Assembly (NCBI GenBank): GCA_038049695.1
Contig: CP142453.1
Location: forward strand, 126,517,001-126,581,000
Length of the DNA stretch: 64,000 nt
Direction of reading: 5' to 3'
DNA from: Cinnamomum chago
Lineage: Eukaryota > Streptophyta > Magnoliopsida > Laurales > Lauraceae
Part shown: positions 52,001-63,578 of the stretch, one piece after another
Layout of the letters: the number at the start of each line of letters is the position of its first letter
Numbering within the stretch: position 1 is the first letter of the stretch
Notes under the pieces: generated by a model
The model's database searches: none
What the model was told of the DNA's origin: nothing
What the model saw: the letters and a program-made list of their open reading frames with translations, nothing else
Translations under genes and position numbers: made by a program

Positions 52001-54237
52001 CTGTTTCTCTACTACAAGCGAGAGAAATAGGAGGAATAGCCATGTACTTTTTTGTTTAAAATGTACCTTATTCTCATATATTAAAACAGGTAATTTTTGT
52101 GGAAATCCTCATGTGTGAACACAACCTAAATATTCCGCTGTTTTAGAGGTAATAGATATTCTTGTGGAACCATCAGAGTGAAAAACTTTAACCCCTTTTC
52201 TTTTCCTATCATGTTTATTAACTTCTGAATCCTGATGCATCCAGAACTTTACAGTATCATGGTTAAACAATCCTTGTATTAGTTTTATTTATTTATGTTG
52301 ATCAGTGGGATAGAAAGTAATCCGATTCTTCTTCGATGTGTCCAAGTGCTGTTGTGGGTATCTTGTGGTCGCAACCCAATCAGATAAATGAAACCATTAA
52401 ACCATTCTCAACACCTGTACTGAAGATATCCATCTGGATACTATAGATATACTTTTGCATCAGATTGAATATGCACTTAGTGGAATGGTGCAATATACTC
52501 TCAAATACTTTATAGAGGAATGTGAACTTACAACCGGTTGTATGATGCATCACACCTTTTCCACCATTTAGTGGAGTATTTCTGGAAGTAGTATTCCATT
52601 TGGCAACTTAAAACTGTAGAATCCAGGTGAAAGTTGCAGTGAAAAAAGCAGGTTGCACAATATCATTCTTCTAGCTATCTGTGTGAAATATCATATTTAG
52701 CGAAAAACTAGCGTGATGAGTGTCTTTTGGATACGCAAGGGACAAATCTGTCAAAGGCATGTTGTGGGACCTTGTGGCTCAACATAAACATGGGGATTTG
52801 TAGGTTAGCCATCTACATAAAGTTGGATCCATCGCACAAGAGCCTATAGCACAATTGAAAGGTGCTCATTGCCTCAACCATGTGGTAGAGGTTCAAGTCA
52901 TGCTACCAATAGAAAAGAAGAAGAAGACGACCCCCATCATGAAACAGGATTTTAATGTGAGAAGCAGTAATCATCTCCTCATCCCCCATCATGAAACGGG
53001 ATTTTAATATGAGAAGCAGTAATCATCTCATGCAGGACTCCTTTTTGACTTACGAGGCGCTATGCGATTAGATGAATCATGATCATAAACCTTAAGTGCC
53101 TTTGTAGCTTCTTGACCAGCACCTAGATCTACTCCCAGAAGTCCTGTGTGGTCTGCTCCTTCAACCTTTTTTTGAATAGATTTGTAGACCTCTTTGATTC
53201 AAGAAGATTATCTCCTTCTCCCTTAAAAATTCTTTATGCTTATTTCCAACCATCTGCTTTATTTGATTAGAGAATATATCTGCCCAATATCATTCATAAT
53301 TCCCCAGTTATACTGGCTGGTAATGCTCTAATCACACCATCAATCAATCCATTCATTGATGAAATGAGTTAGCATACCCGAGTTGTTCGGGTTCTCACCT
53401 AGAGTTTAACATGCTACGTAAGCATCTCAGATCCAGTCATTTAAAACTTGAACTCGGCCCCTGACCTGGCAAGCGTTGGGTTGGGTCAAGTTGACTCCTT
53501 TTTCTTTTTTCCTTTTTTCCTTTTTTCTTTTTTTTGGGTGGTGGATTGGGGACTTGGTCATGGTTGAGTTTGAGACTTTGGGTCAACCAGATGGTGAATT
53601 TTGTGAATACATGTTTATCTACAACTAGTATATGAGACAACATTGGGACAGCATTCTCCTGCGCACGATTCACATCAGACCCATGCATAAACAGCTGTTG
53701 CAGGTGAATTTCATGAGTGGGGCCCACTCTGCGAGTTCTCATGCAAACCTTGTGCTGGAGATGGTTTTCCCACAACATTGTCCGGCTTAGAAATAGAACC
53801 TGACACTATTATGATACAAATTGATTCATGGATTTTAGTCTCTCTCTCTCTCCACAGAAGTTCTCTCACAAAATTCCAGTAAATGTAAATTTATGTCTAG
53901 AGAAACTGCACAAACAATTCTGACTGTTGTTTGAAGAGTCTGAGCATTAAATACAATACATCACCCATTTGGAGGAATTTTTCTGACAGTGCTCATGGGT
54001 GTGAGTGTAAACAATGATCCCTGAAGTTGGGCTGACTGGATTTGCTTGTGGTTGGACTGTTGCAGGAGGTACTACTTCAGCTTATTTCTGGAGTTTTCTG
54101 ATATCACAATGCCTTTGGTTAGAGCTGTTGTTGCTAAGGTCAGCAGTGCTGTCTCTTTCTTTCTGGTCTGCTTGATTGGGAGGTCTTTAGGACTTATCTA
54201 CACTGGCATAAGACAAGCGTTGGGGTGGAGGAAATGA
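46036..54237 (+). CDS. Predicted plastid membrane protein of unrecognised family
   Basis: Eight exons: 46036-46145, 46663-46983, 47141-47360, 49729-49875, 49958-50082, 50873-51077, 51343-51596 and 54066-54237; the joined frame gives 517 aa. The N-terminus (about 1-75) is rich in R, S and C with little acid after the first residues, like a transit peptide. A hydrophobic stretch lies at about 97-116 and a C-terminal membrane segment at about 487-505, followed by YTGIRQALGWRK. The middle is helical and charged (RLRLLWATLQQLQNE, RWLEEELSLE). I do not recognise the family and assign no function. The exon 3/4 junction is doubtful: the exon 3 donor fitting the frame is GC (gcaggc) rather than GT, and an alternative small exon exists near 47632. 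The exon 2 donor is fixed by frame as gtaagg (46984). Intron 3 is about 2.4 kb and intron 7 about 2.5 kb. Confidence 0.75.
47361..49728 (+). other. Long intron 3 of the unrecognised gene
   Basis: It holds a possible 22-nt exon at about 47632-47653 (between ttctttcag and gtatgt), a copy of its 'aagatctgtatctga' word about 95 bp downstream, a (ttta)n stretch near 48247-48267, and B-box-like 'gttcaa' words on the minus strand near 47570. Nothing else is recognised. Confidence 0.45.
52838..52915 (+). mobile_element. tRNA-derived SINE-like piece in intron 7, sense
   Basis: A-box-like tagcacaattgaaaggtgct (52847-52866) and B-box-like ggttcaagtc (52890-52899), spaced as in a tRNA, followed by a purine-rich stretch. 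It matches the minus-strand piece at 37.44-37.54 kb. The exact 3' end and target duplication are not resolved. Confidence 0.55.
52931..53034. repeat. Tandem duplication, 52 bp x 2
   Basis: Two copies of a unit starting cccccatcatgaaac, with only a few differences, directly after the SINE-like piece in intron 7. Confidence 0.85.
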
Positions 54238-56099
54238 GAAACTTACTTATTTTTATTTTTATTTTTTCGTCTCATTCATTGAGCATAGATAATGTGAAAT
54301 GGCAGCTGAGGAACGTCTTAGAGGTCTTGTCTTTTGGCTTCAATTTTGAACTTTGAAAAAAGAATGCATATCATCTCCGTGATGTGTGCCAAGATTTTGG
54401 GGGGCGCACAATCATTCTGGTTAATAATATTAATTGTCCTAGTGTTAGGTTGTAATGTCTGTGGCTAAAAGACAAGATTACTCCTATCATTTCCATGACC
54501 TGCTTATCACATATATGATTCTTGTTTCTGATATTTAGCTTTTAGTTTAAAGTTGGATTAAGTTGCGCTTTGCTGGAGATTGGAAAGACCCACTGAAAGT
54601 TGGCATGCAATATGCATGCGTGAGAGTTAGTTATCCCTTCATTTGTATGGTATGGGTTTGAAACCCATACATCTGGTGGTGCACCCCTTTGAAAACCACG
54701 CATGACCGAGTGGGTGTTGAATGTCAAATGGCACTTCATTAGTGGTATTTTTTCTCAATATATATACGTCTCTGTGTGTGTGAAATTTCCACAGGATGCA
54801 TTCTTCTAAACCTTATCATTTTTTAAGGTTAAGAATGTTTATGAACGACATATCTCGAAGTTGGTCGGCTATAAGATTTTATATCCTTGTTGTAGTGATA
54901 ATAACCTTTACGGATAAATTAGCGATCCTGCTTTCTAGTGAAGAAGTACTGTAGATTGACTTGTAATTTGGTGTAGAAGGTTAGTGAGTTCATGTGCGGA
55001 TTGGATTCCCCAGCCTGAACCATATTTTTCTGTATGAGTATGTGTCTTGCTTGTGGGTCCGTTTGGAGGAGAAAAGGTGAGGAAATCTGTCAGTTAAAAT
55101 TTGTAGAATGGATGGAAACCTTTTTGCTGTTTGCAGTTTTCACTTGTTTCCTCCGCATGCAAATGATTTGTCATTGAACTTGTTGAAAAATAAAAACAAA
55201 AGTTTGTACTATTGGCCCTATCGCCCACCTCCATTTTCTCACATCCAAATAGGACCTTTCTCATGTGTTCGTGTGCTTGTCCAATGTGTTTCAAGAACTG
55301 GGTTTAATTGGTGAGATATACTAAAAAGCAATAGCAGAACTTCTGTCATACATTTTTCTGTTCATTCGTGGTCTTTTCTGATGGAGATGGGAAACATTGA
55401 TTGGGAAAATGACAGCCACAAGGTTTGATACTTATAAATGACCAACAGCAGAATCTCATTCTACAAGATGATCCCATCATATATCCTTGTACCCTATCAG
55501 CTTTACATCGATAATTTACTTTACTGGGAAACTCCTCCTGCCTTATCAGCTATTTTTTACACTAGCCATTCATGGTGCCCTCACCTTTCCAAAAAAGTTT
55601 GTTTTCCAGTTTGAAACCGCATCTTTTCCTCGCCATAATTAAGTATCAGAAATCGCAATTCTAAGGCATCAGGATCTTTGGGTTATCAATCAAATAGCCA
55701 AAGTAACAGCATGGGTGGAGAAAATTAAAGGATACGATCAGGTTCACTATATCAATTAATAGATAGCTCTTTCAAACAAAAGCCAAAATCCCTTTGCTTT
55801 GCTATTCTAAAACATGGAATTTGATATTTATTGCTATTTTATTTGTTGTTTTATCCATGACAAGGTATTAGGCATGCATAGAGTTTTAAATAGCATTATA
55901 TATCAAAAGTTCATGTTATCTATTTCTTTCATATAATTGAACTCTTTAGAATTTTAAGACTTGTATTTCCATAAATAGTTAAAAAATGATGAAAAAGTCA
56001 GGGACTCATCGGCGTCATTAACACCCCACCCCCACCCCCCCCCCCCCCCTAAGTGGGGAGTTGAATTGGCTAAGAATTCTTACTTCTTTTTCTCGTGCA

Positions 56100-56172
56100 T
56101 TGGGGATTAGACTCACGCGCACCCTCCCACGTACCTTTGCCCCTTACCAACCGAGCTATGACTTACTGAGGT
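56100..56172 (-). mobile_element. tRNA-like SINE head, minus strand
   Basis: On the minus strand, catagctcggttggtaagg (complement of 56142-56160) is a good A-box and gagtctaatcccc (complement of 56102-56114) is B-box-like, with tRNA-like spacing. It does not fold into a complete tRNA cloverleaf with a paired acceptor stem as far as I can see, so I call it a SINE remnant rather than a tRNA gene. Confidence 0.5.
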
Positions 56173-59100
56173 AATGGCTGTTTTTTTTCGTATTAAAGGA
56201 GATATTATTTGATGGCAATTTATGTATTTCAACCTTTATTTCTTCAATTTTAAACACTTTTAGGCGCATATTTCTTAGGATTTTTTGGAATTAAATTTCG
56301 TGAATCTAGGATTTTAAAATAAATTGCAGCAAATATGCAGTGTTAAAAGTGGAATATTGTTTCTGCTCCAGGACTTATTTGTGCAACGAGAGGACTTTGT
56401 ACTCCGCACCCTATGGTTTTTGATTCCCATGGAAAAGAAAAATCTTGTATTCCTACCCTTAATATAGGAAACCATAATCTTCTTATAAATGAAAATCAAT
56501 TCATTCTTTTTTATACTTTTCTAAAGGGAAAATGTGCTCCACCAAACAACGGAACAGTGGGTTGCACAAAAAAAAAAAAAAAAAAAAAAAATCCTTTCTT
56601 TCACAAAATCCTCTCATTGCACAAATGCATCCTAAAATTACAATTCTAGCTCGAGTGAAATTTAGTTATATAAAATGCATGTTATTTTATTTGTAATGAA
56701 TCACCAAAGGACCTTTGGAGAGGTCGAAGTTGGAACTGGCAATTTTGTGCGGCGGAAATGATGATTTCTATGGGGAAAAAAATACTAAAATAGTTGACAA
56801 TAAATCATCAAAATTTTTTAACTCACTGATGGTCAAAGGTATTCCTTAATTTTAGGAGTAGAAGCTTACTTAACTCTGTAATGAGCTTATAAGTGGTAAA
56901 AGAAGAGTCAACCCGTGCTAGTTTTTGTCTTCTCTCTCTGGGGGTGATGTTTCCCAATTTCTAGCGATGATTGCGGTGCTTGAACAGGAACATGTCTTTA
57001 TCAGCTATTAAGGTTTTCCATACATCCTTATCTGACCAAATTGTATGAAACAAGATTGTTTCTTTAGAGTAGGATAGGATTTAAAATGATTTTCAACATA
57101 AGCTTTCTGTTGATGGCACCAAGTAATATGTTAATTGTTTGAACTTAATTTCTACTCAGATGAAATGCTGTGGATGCTTTTTCAAAATTTTCTGGATGTG
57201 TTTAGACAAAGATCCCAGCTGAGTAGGCAAAAGAGTCTGCCAAAAGGAAAAGATCACTATTTTAATTATTGCAAAAGCAGGTAGGCAAATAGGCTTTTCA
57301 TGTGCTTGATGTCTTCTCAAAACTACTGAAGAAGATACCACCCTATGGTAGCTTTGCTTTCTAGCACTGAATAAGCATAAAATAACCCTTTGATGTCATT
57401 TCCATTTGTCAACAATAACATTTTCTTTTCCTTTTATGCCAGCCCTTCTGCCTTTTTCTTGCACATTTGACTAATCATTTAACTTTTAGGTACAAGAATT
57501 TTACTTATTTGACTGTATATCAAACAATGGAGGCTCTTATAATCTTTCCCATGTGAGTAAATAGTGTTATTGTCAGCTGATAATCATTTGTCCTTGTTGA
57601 ATCATGAAAGTGCTTATCAGTTTTGGATACAAACTAACAACAATTGCAGATTTCTAATTATTTTAGACGTAACCATGATTAAATGGCTTACAGATCGATC
57701 TCAGCTGCATCTGGCTGGAGGTATTTTGTCAAAATTAGACAATTTCAGCATGTCTCTTTTGGCAGTTTGATTTGATGTATGATTAAGGATAGCTTCAGAA
57801 TTCTATTAGTCTAGGATTGTGTTTGGCTCTTCTTCTGTTTTGGAGTGGAGAAAAGTTCTTTTTCTAGTTTTCATGCCTTATGTTGGTAGGAATACTGAAA
57901 CCTGAAAAAGAACTTTCTCTGATTCCAGAATGGCAAGAAGTCATTGAAGGCATGATTTTTCCTTTCCTAGTGGAACAAGTATAAAAGGACAAAAAGACTT
58001 TCCATGGCATTACAAGAAATAGGTAACTAAAGCACATATTCTTGTGCAATATTGTCCACACATTTAGGTGGGTTATCTTGACTTTCCACACAGAAAGTTC
58101 CATGAAGTGGGGTGAGAATAAGAAAATAATAGAAATGCTTAATTAACGGTCTCCACTTCCTTGGAACCTTGCAGTGGGAGAGTATGATTTTCCTTGAAGA
58201 AAGGGCAAAGTACCGAACTTTTATTCAATGGGAGATAAAATAGTGCAAACCCAAACTCAAACCCTGACTTGAATGAAACCTGAATATACTCATCCCGAAT
58301 TATAAATTATTTACCTCAGTGCAATGCTGATTGGGTTAGGTATAGTCAGGTTGGCTAGGAAATCAGAGATTTTTTTTTCTCTTCTTAGTTTTGCTGTTTT
58401 AAAGGCCTAAAGGGTATAGTTTTTTTTTTAAATGTATACACTTTGTATATAGTAGTTTATGTAGTATGTACTATACACCACATGCATATACATATGTTTA
58501 TATGTAAGGAGGGTAACTGGGTTGAATTTGGGTACCAGAAGCCTAAACCCATATCCAACCCGAATTTCATGTGGGTTTTAAAGTTTAGGCCTAAGCCCAA
58601 CCTGAACCTGAATAAACCCAACTTAAATTTCAGTTTTGGTCAGTGTAGCCCAAGAAAAACTGCTCATTAACCCCAACAATCAAGGCATTAGATCAGATGA
58701 GTAGAAATGCAAGATTAAATTAGTTTTTGCTAGACGGCGAATATATAGTCACCTTTTGTGGGATAGTGAGTTCTACAAACTCTCAATGATGCGACTTGTC
58801 AAGTTTTTATAAAGAAGCAATTCGAGATATACTGCTACATCAAGTGGATAGTGCTAAGTAATCAATCCTCTCCTGTTCATAAGACCCTGGCCATCCAACC
58901 CACATTTTGATATGGCATTTGCTGTTGCAATTAAATCAGTTGGCATTGCCTTTATGGTAGAAAATTATAAGAGAAGTATAGAGTGATATTTCCTTGTGGC
59001 AAATTGTATGTAATGTGACATGTTATGGGGGTTGTATATATGGGAAATTGTGAACTTTCCTCTGCTTGCGATCATGTAAGGGTCCAGCAAAAAAGAGAAA

Positions 59101-61910
59101 TCTTCTAATCTGTAAAGGGTATTGTGATGGATTGAAACCAGAGTAGATGCATTCTCATTGGCAGTGGGTCCTGTCCTTTTCATCTGTGGTATAACTGGCC
59201 ATTTGCCCAGCTGTTTGGTGCCCATACCCACTACTTTTTCTCTCACAGAGGAATCATCTTGTCATGGCCCTTGACAAAATGCACCAGTTTGTTGAGCTGT
59301 CAAATATTTGTTCATGTGGGCCTCTCCTATATCAATGATCCAGACCACTGACATGATGGGCCTGTGGAAGTGTGGATAGGGGTAGAACCCAAAGACCTAT
59401 AGAGTAGAATATCCTAACCATGCAATAATGTTGCACGAGAGTAGAATGGGTGCAGACTGCAGAGAAAAGACTACAAGAAGGTTGTTGGGGGCGGGAAGGC
59501 TGAGAAAACAACGGAAGATGATGTTATGACAGGAGAGATCTTTATCCCATCCCTCATCCACTATGAAGAAGCTTTAAATGTACGGTGTGATCTTTCAGAA
59601 TTTGGATTTTTCTTAAAACCTGTTCGTTTGCATGGCATTGAAATTTTAGGAACTCATATTAAAATGAGTTCTAATAAAGGAATACAAAATAAACAAGGGG
59701 TGAATGATATATGATGGAGATGTAGATGGAAGTATGACTTTCCTTGGATTTGATTTGCTAGGATGATTCATTTTTTATCTCCCCTTAATTATTTTTCCAT
59801 AAAAAGAACGTTATTTGATGGGTTGTTAGTTGTTACTATAATTTTAACCACATTTAGGAACACATTTTTAAAATTGCTAGAAATTCAATTTCATGCAAAC
59901 AAGCAAACCCCAAGGATAGATAGATGGATGATATCCACATTCTTAGATACATGCAACACAGTGTGCTAAAGAAACAATACTTTTTAGCTCATACTTTTAT
60001 GAGCAGCTCTATAATCTTTAGCTTAGTTGGAGTTTACAAGTGTTCATCACTTGAGTAAAACTCTTCCAACTGATGCCCAATTATTGAAATAAAGCTCATT
60101 GTACAAGTGGGGGCAGAGTGAGAATGCATGTCCTAATAACCACCCAGCCAAAAATCTTGATTGAAGTATGAGTAACAGAAGGGGGGTAAAAACCTAAAGC
60201 TCCCCAAATTAAATACAATATAAGTGAAGCAAATGAGGAAGGGGAGTGGGTCCATGTCTTTCCATCTAGGGGACAACGGCAGTGATGAGAACAAGGTACT
60301 TTGATTTCTGTGTTTTCCCAAAGGCCATTATTTCCTACTCAGGGCCTTCCAAGTCAAACTGAGAGGTTTCTTTTGGAACCAGCCAAGAAAGAAAAAGCCA
60401 CCACATTCCACATGCCCCCATGCCATTCCCATTCTCCTTTTCTGCTCCTACAAACATTTACCCGGCTCTCTCGCATGTTTGACTATGTTGTTAAATGGGA
60501 ATACCATTGTGGGTTGCCTCATTTCTCCTCTTTTCAATGCAAATTAACCAAACTAACTGCCTATGACCCCCTCCATTGTTTGGCACTTTTCACTAAAAAT
60601 GGGGAGTTCTCTTGGATCTAAAACAAAGTGGGATAGTGGTGTAAGAGGTTCCTACCCATTTTATTTGTAGGGTCCATCTGTTTAATGGAATTGAAGTCAT
60701 AAGAATTCTTAGAAATGTACTTTTGAAAGTATGATCAATATATAATGGTAATGCTAGATGAAAAATGAATACTCCGGGATCACCTGCTAAATCGAGATCT
60801 TAGGAAAGTCGTGGACATCTATTGTCTAAATCTATATGTTCAACTTATATGGTTCACCTTTCACCGCCTTAATCATCCTATTGAAACCCATTTACCATGA
60901 ATACATAGAAACTCAATTTTGTGCAATCAAACGTGCCCTTAGCAAATTGCTAGGTTGGTTTGTATTGAATTTGCCTGGCAATCTGCACACAGCAGTAGCA
61001 GTCAAGGGCTCACCCACAGGTTTTTTTTATCTTGGTAAAACACCCACAGGTTTAAAAAGGGTCATATCCACAACTTAGTAGGCTGTAATAATCATATAGT
61101 GTTCCTGCACATGATTGTCAAAAAAGTCCTTTTGCAGAATAGTTTTGGTTGTGACTCTTAAAAAGAAATTTTTTGAAGTAAACACATCAAAAGCACATTT
61201 AAACTGTGTTTGATTAAATTCTAAGATTTTATTTACATCTAAAACACTTAAAAACCATCAATAAGAAATTATTTTCATTTTAAAGCATTTTTCTCTAACA
61301 GACAGATAAAATGTACGTACAACGTTACACTGACTATCACATAGGGGTTTCAGCTCTAATTACTATTGTGAAACCTAGAACCATGGACCATGGTTTAGTC
61401 TTTCTTCGGCAACTTCAGGCTCAATAACTGAAAAAGAAAGGTTCCTGAGTCAAAGCATGAATTAGGCAAAGAACTTCAGACATTAAATAGTCACTGAATT
61501 ACAACTTCCATGTCCCACCAAATTTTTTTTTTACAACTTCCATGTCTTCTTTTTACATTTTAGCTTTATTTATTAAAAAATAATTCTAAGGTGGAGAAAC
61601 AAAAAGATAGAATCCTTGATGCCGTTTAGTTACTTGTTTATGATATAATTATGCTTTGTATTGAAAGTCTCAGCCAGATGGTTCCTTATAGATGTAGACC
61701 AATGGCGATTTCTGATCCAGAGGATGAAGACCTAGGTTAAGGACTGTGTATTCTTTTGTAACTTAATTATAAGGGAAAACCTTTTTGTATAGGTTCTACC
61801 ATTGGATTCTCCACATGGTGGTATTAAAGGATTTTTAATCCTACTCACATAAACTTAAATATAATAACTCGAGAACTCATTGCTAACAACTATAAGACTT
61901 GAGTATAAAG

Positions 61911-62115
61911 GGATAACCTAGTGGTTGGGAGTTTCATTCTTACTGAGCTGCCCAATGTTCGACCATCATGGGTCTACATGTGCAGGAAGTCCCCTTCCCT
62001 TTGTGTGGTGTAGATAGTCTTTTCTCAATTAAGCTTCTTGTGTTGGGATTCACTCAGTCGTTTATTGGATCTCTCAAGGGTTCAACCACCTTGGCTGATT
62101 GAGGGGAAAAAATAC
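61911..62115 (+). mobile_element. tRNA-derived SINE-like element
   Basis: A-box-like taacctagtggttgggag (61914-61931) and B-box-like aatgttcgaccat (61954-61966), followed by about 150 bp ending in 'gattgaggggaaaaaa'. The size fits a SINE. Target duplications were not found. Confidence 0.5.
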
Positions 62116-62327
62116 CCTCTAAAACTTGAAGTGTTTAACATGCAGCAGGAGATTGATGGTATTATTAAGCCCCCTATAACAAATATAAAAACAAGCTCTT
62201 TAAATATACCCTAAAGTAGATGTTGCTCATCTCATGTGAACTGTTTAAAGTCAAACCACTTCACTCTTCCTTATTAAAAGAGGGTGCCCTTGAAATTTTT
62301 ATTATGTAGCAGGGGTACCTTGGTAAC

Positions 62328-62555
62328 TATAAATACCCAAAACCCTATGCCCTTTTTGCAATTCACCTACTATATACGCCACCATGCTTTTATGTCTAGT
62401 TTTTTCTCTCTCTAAACAGATGTAGTTAAAATCCAAAGCTCTCTTTGCCTTGCTGGTTGAAGCTTCCCACATAGGTCTGGTGCAGTTGGTTCATGGATAC
62501 TGATCCCTTGTGGGTTCATTGGGGGTGGTTTCTAGGTCTTGAGTTCGAACCCTGC
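62328..62555 (+). promoter_or_regulatory. Core promoter and leader of the CLE gene
   Basis: TATA box tataaata at 62328-62335. A leader reading frame of 14 codons starts at 62384 in a strong context (gccaccatg) and ends with taa at 62426-62428. The tRNA-like module at 62474-62555 lies between this frame and the CLE start. Confidence 0.55.
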
Positions 62556-62560
62556 ATGGC
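62474..62560 (+). repeat. tRNA-like pol III promoter module abutting the CLE start
   Basis: A-box-like tggtgcagttggttcatgg (62478-62496) and B-box-like gagttcgaaccc (62541-62552). The spacing of about 60 nt is longer than in most tRNAs but within the range for SINE heads. The CLE start codon (62556) follows the B-box by three bases. Confidence 0.45.
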
Positions 62561-62795
62561 TCCTGTCCAAGAGAGAACCGCGAAAACTCGGGTCTTATGC
62601 TTGTGGATCCTCTTGCTGCTTCTCATGGCCAATCCAACTGATCAACTGAAGATCACCATGGGCTCTTTTTCTACAAGAAGGCTTCTTTCTCCTTCATCTC
62701 AATCCATGAAATTACATCCAAATACAAATACCACTAGCCAATTTGAAGCAAGTGCGCATGAAGTCCCCAGTGGACCAAACCCCATCTCAAACTAG
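62556..62795 (+). CDS. CLE41/44: CLE41/44-type precursor encoding the TDIF peptide
   Basis: An intronless 79-aa secreted peptide precursor. The last 12 residues before the stop (68-79, bases 62757-62792) are HEVPSGPNPISN, identical to TDIF, the peptide released from Arabidopsis CLE41 and CLE44. TDIF is made in phloem and read by the receptor kinase PXY/TDR in procambium, where it keeps cells dividing and blocks xylem differentiation. The precursor has a basic N-terminus, a hydrophobic signal sequence (VLCLWILLLLLMA, residues 12-24), and a variable region with an 'SFSTRRLL...SMKLHPN' segment like the 'KR.LL...M..RP' segment of CLE41/44. I chose the methionine at 62556 because it puts the signal sequence near the N-terminus; an in-frame atg at 62493 would give 100 aa with a 21-residue extension. 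Processing needs proline hydroxylation, which the sequence cannot show. Confidence 0.93.
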   Translation: MAPVQERTAKTRVLCLWILLLLLMANPTDQLKITMGSFSTRRLLSPSSQSMKLHPNTNTTSQFEASAHEVPSGPNPISN

Positions 62796-63541
62796 CATCA
62801 CTTCTTCATCACCTTCTCTTTTATCATTGGTAATGTCCTGTCATCATCCCATAGTATTTGCAGTTATTATCATATTCATCAAAGCTACCTTGACATACTT
62901 CTTCTTCTTCTTCGTCTTTTTTTATAGATGTATAGCAAAAGAAACCTTCTTTCAAACTCGGATGGATTTGTGATATTTGTAAGAGTTGTGGTTGCAGTAT
63001 GAAGGAGGCCCATGAGAAGAAAAATATAATGTAGAAAGAACCCTTTGTTGTTATATGTTTAATTTCTTAGTAGTTTTTGTTTTTGTTGATTATGGTTTTC
63101 TTTTATTTATGAGGTGATATTGTTGAGAAAGATTATAAGAGCTATTGTTAGAATTGTTTGGTTTACTTTTTCTACCATGAGTTAGGCTTGTATTAATTCA
63201 TGGGCTTCAAATTTTCAAGTAGTGTGGGTATATGTTAGACATTTGAACCAGAGTCGGTAGTGCCAGATCTATGACCATGACCTTTTGTTTTGGCTTTCAG
63301 ATTATTTGACTTTTGCCACAAGCAGTTACAGATGCCAGGATGGAAACTTGTGACACATCCAAGCCGTGTAACTGCTGGGCCTCACCTTCTTGATGAGTTT
63401 GGTCATGTTAAATTGGAATCATTAATATGGTTTTTTTTTTTTAATTTGTTTAGTCTGATTTGTCCATCTCAAGATTGGATGCACCCATTTCCAATCAGAG
63501 CCATCAACATCTGGGGTCCACATTCTGGCAATGGACGGTCT

Positions 63542-63578
<37 letters not shown>

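Larger units (their letters stand above)
54238..62320. other. Intergenic region, no gene supported
   Basis: About 8 kb with only short, low-complexity reading frames. It contains a palindrome (tatgggtttgaaacccata, near 54650-54668), a C-run (about 56034-56049), a long A-run (about 56569-56591), SINE-like modules at 56.1 and 61.9 kb, and decayed 'gggttgaatttggg' words near 58510-58640. No RNA gene was identified. Confidence 0.6.

Noticed and set aside
56100-56172. A functional tRNA gene
   Set aside because: A- and B-box-like motifs only; no convincing acceptor and anticodon stems could be paired.
58500-58670. Another decayed hAT element
   Set aside because: Only the 'gggttgaatttgggt' type vocabulary is present, without ends.
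60301-60621. A 106-codon plus-strand frame as a gene
   Set aside because: No domain, no clear promoter or signal sequence; composition is like the surrounding non-coding DNA.
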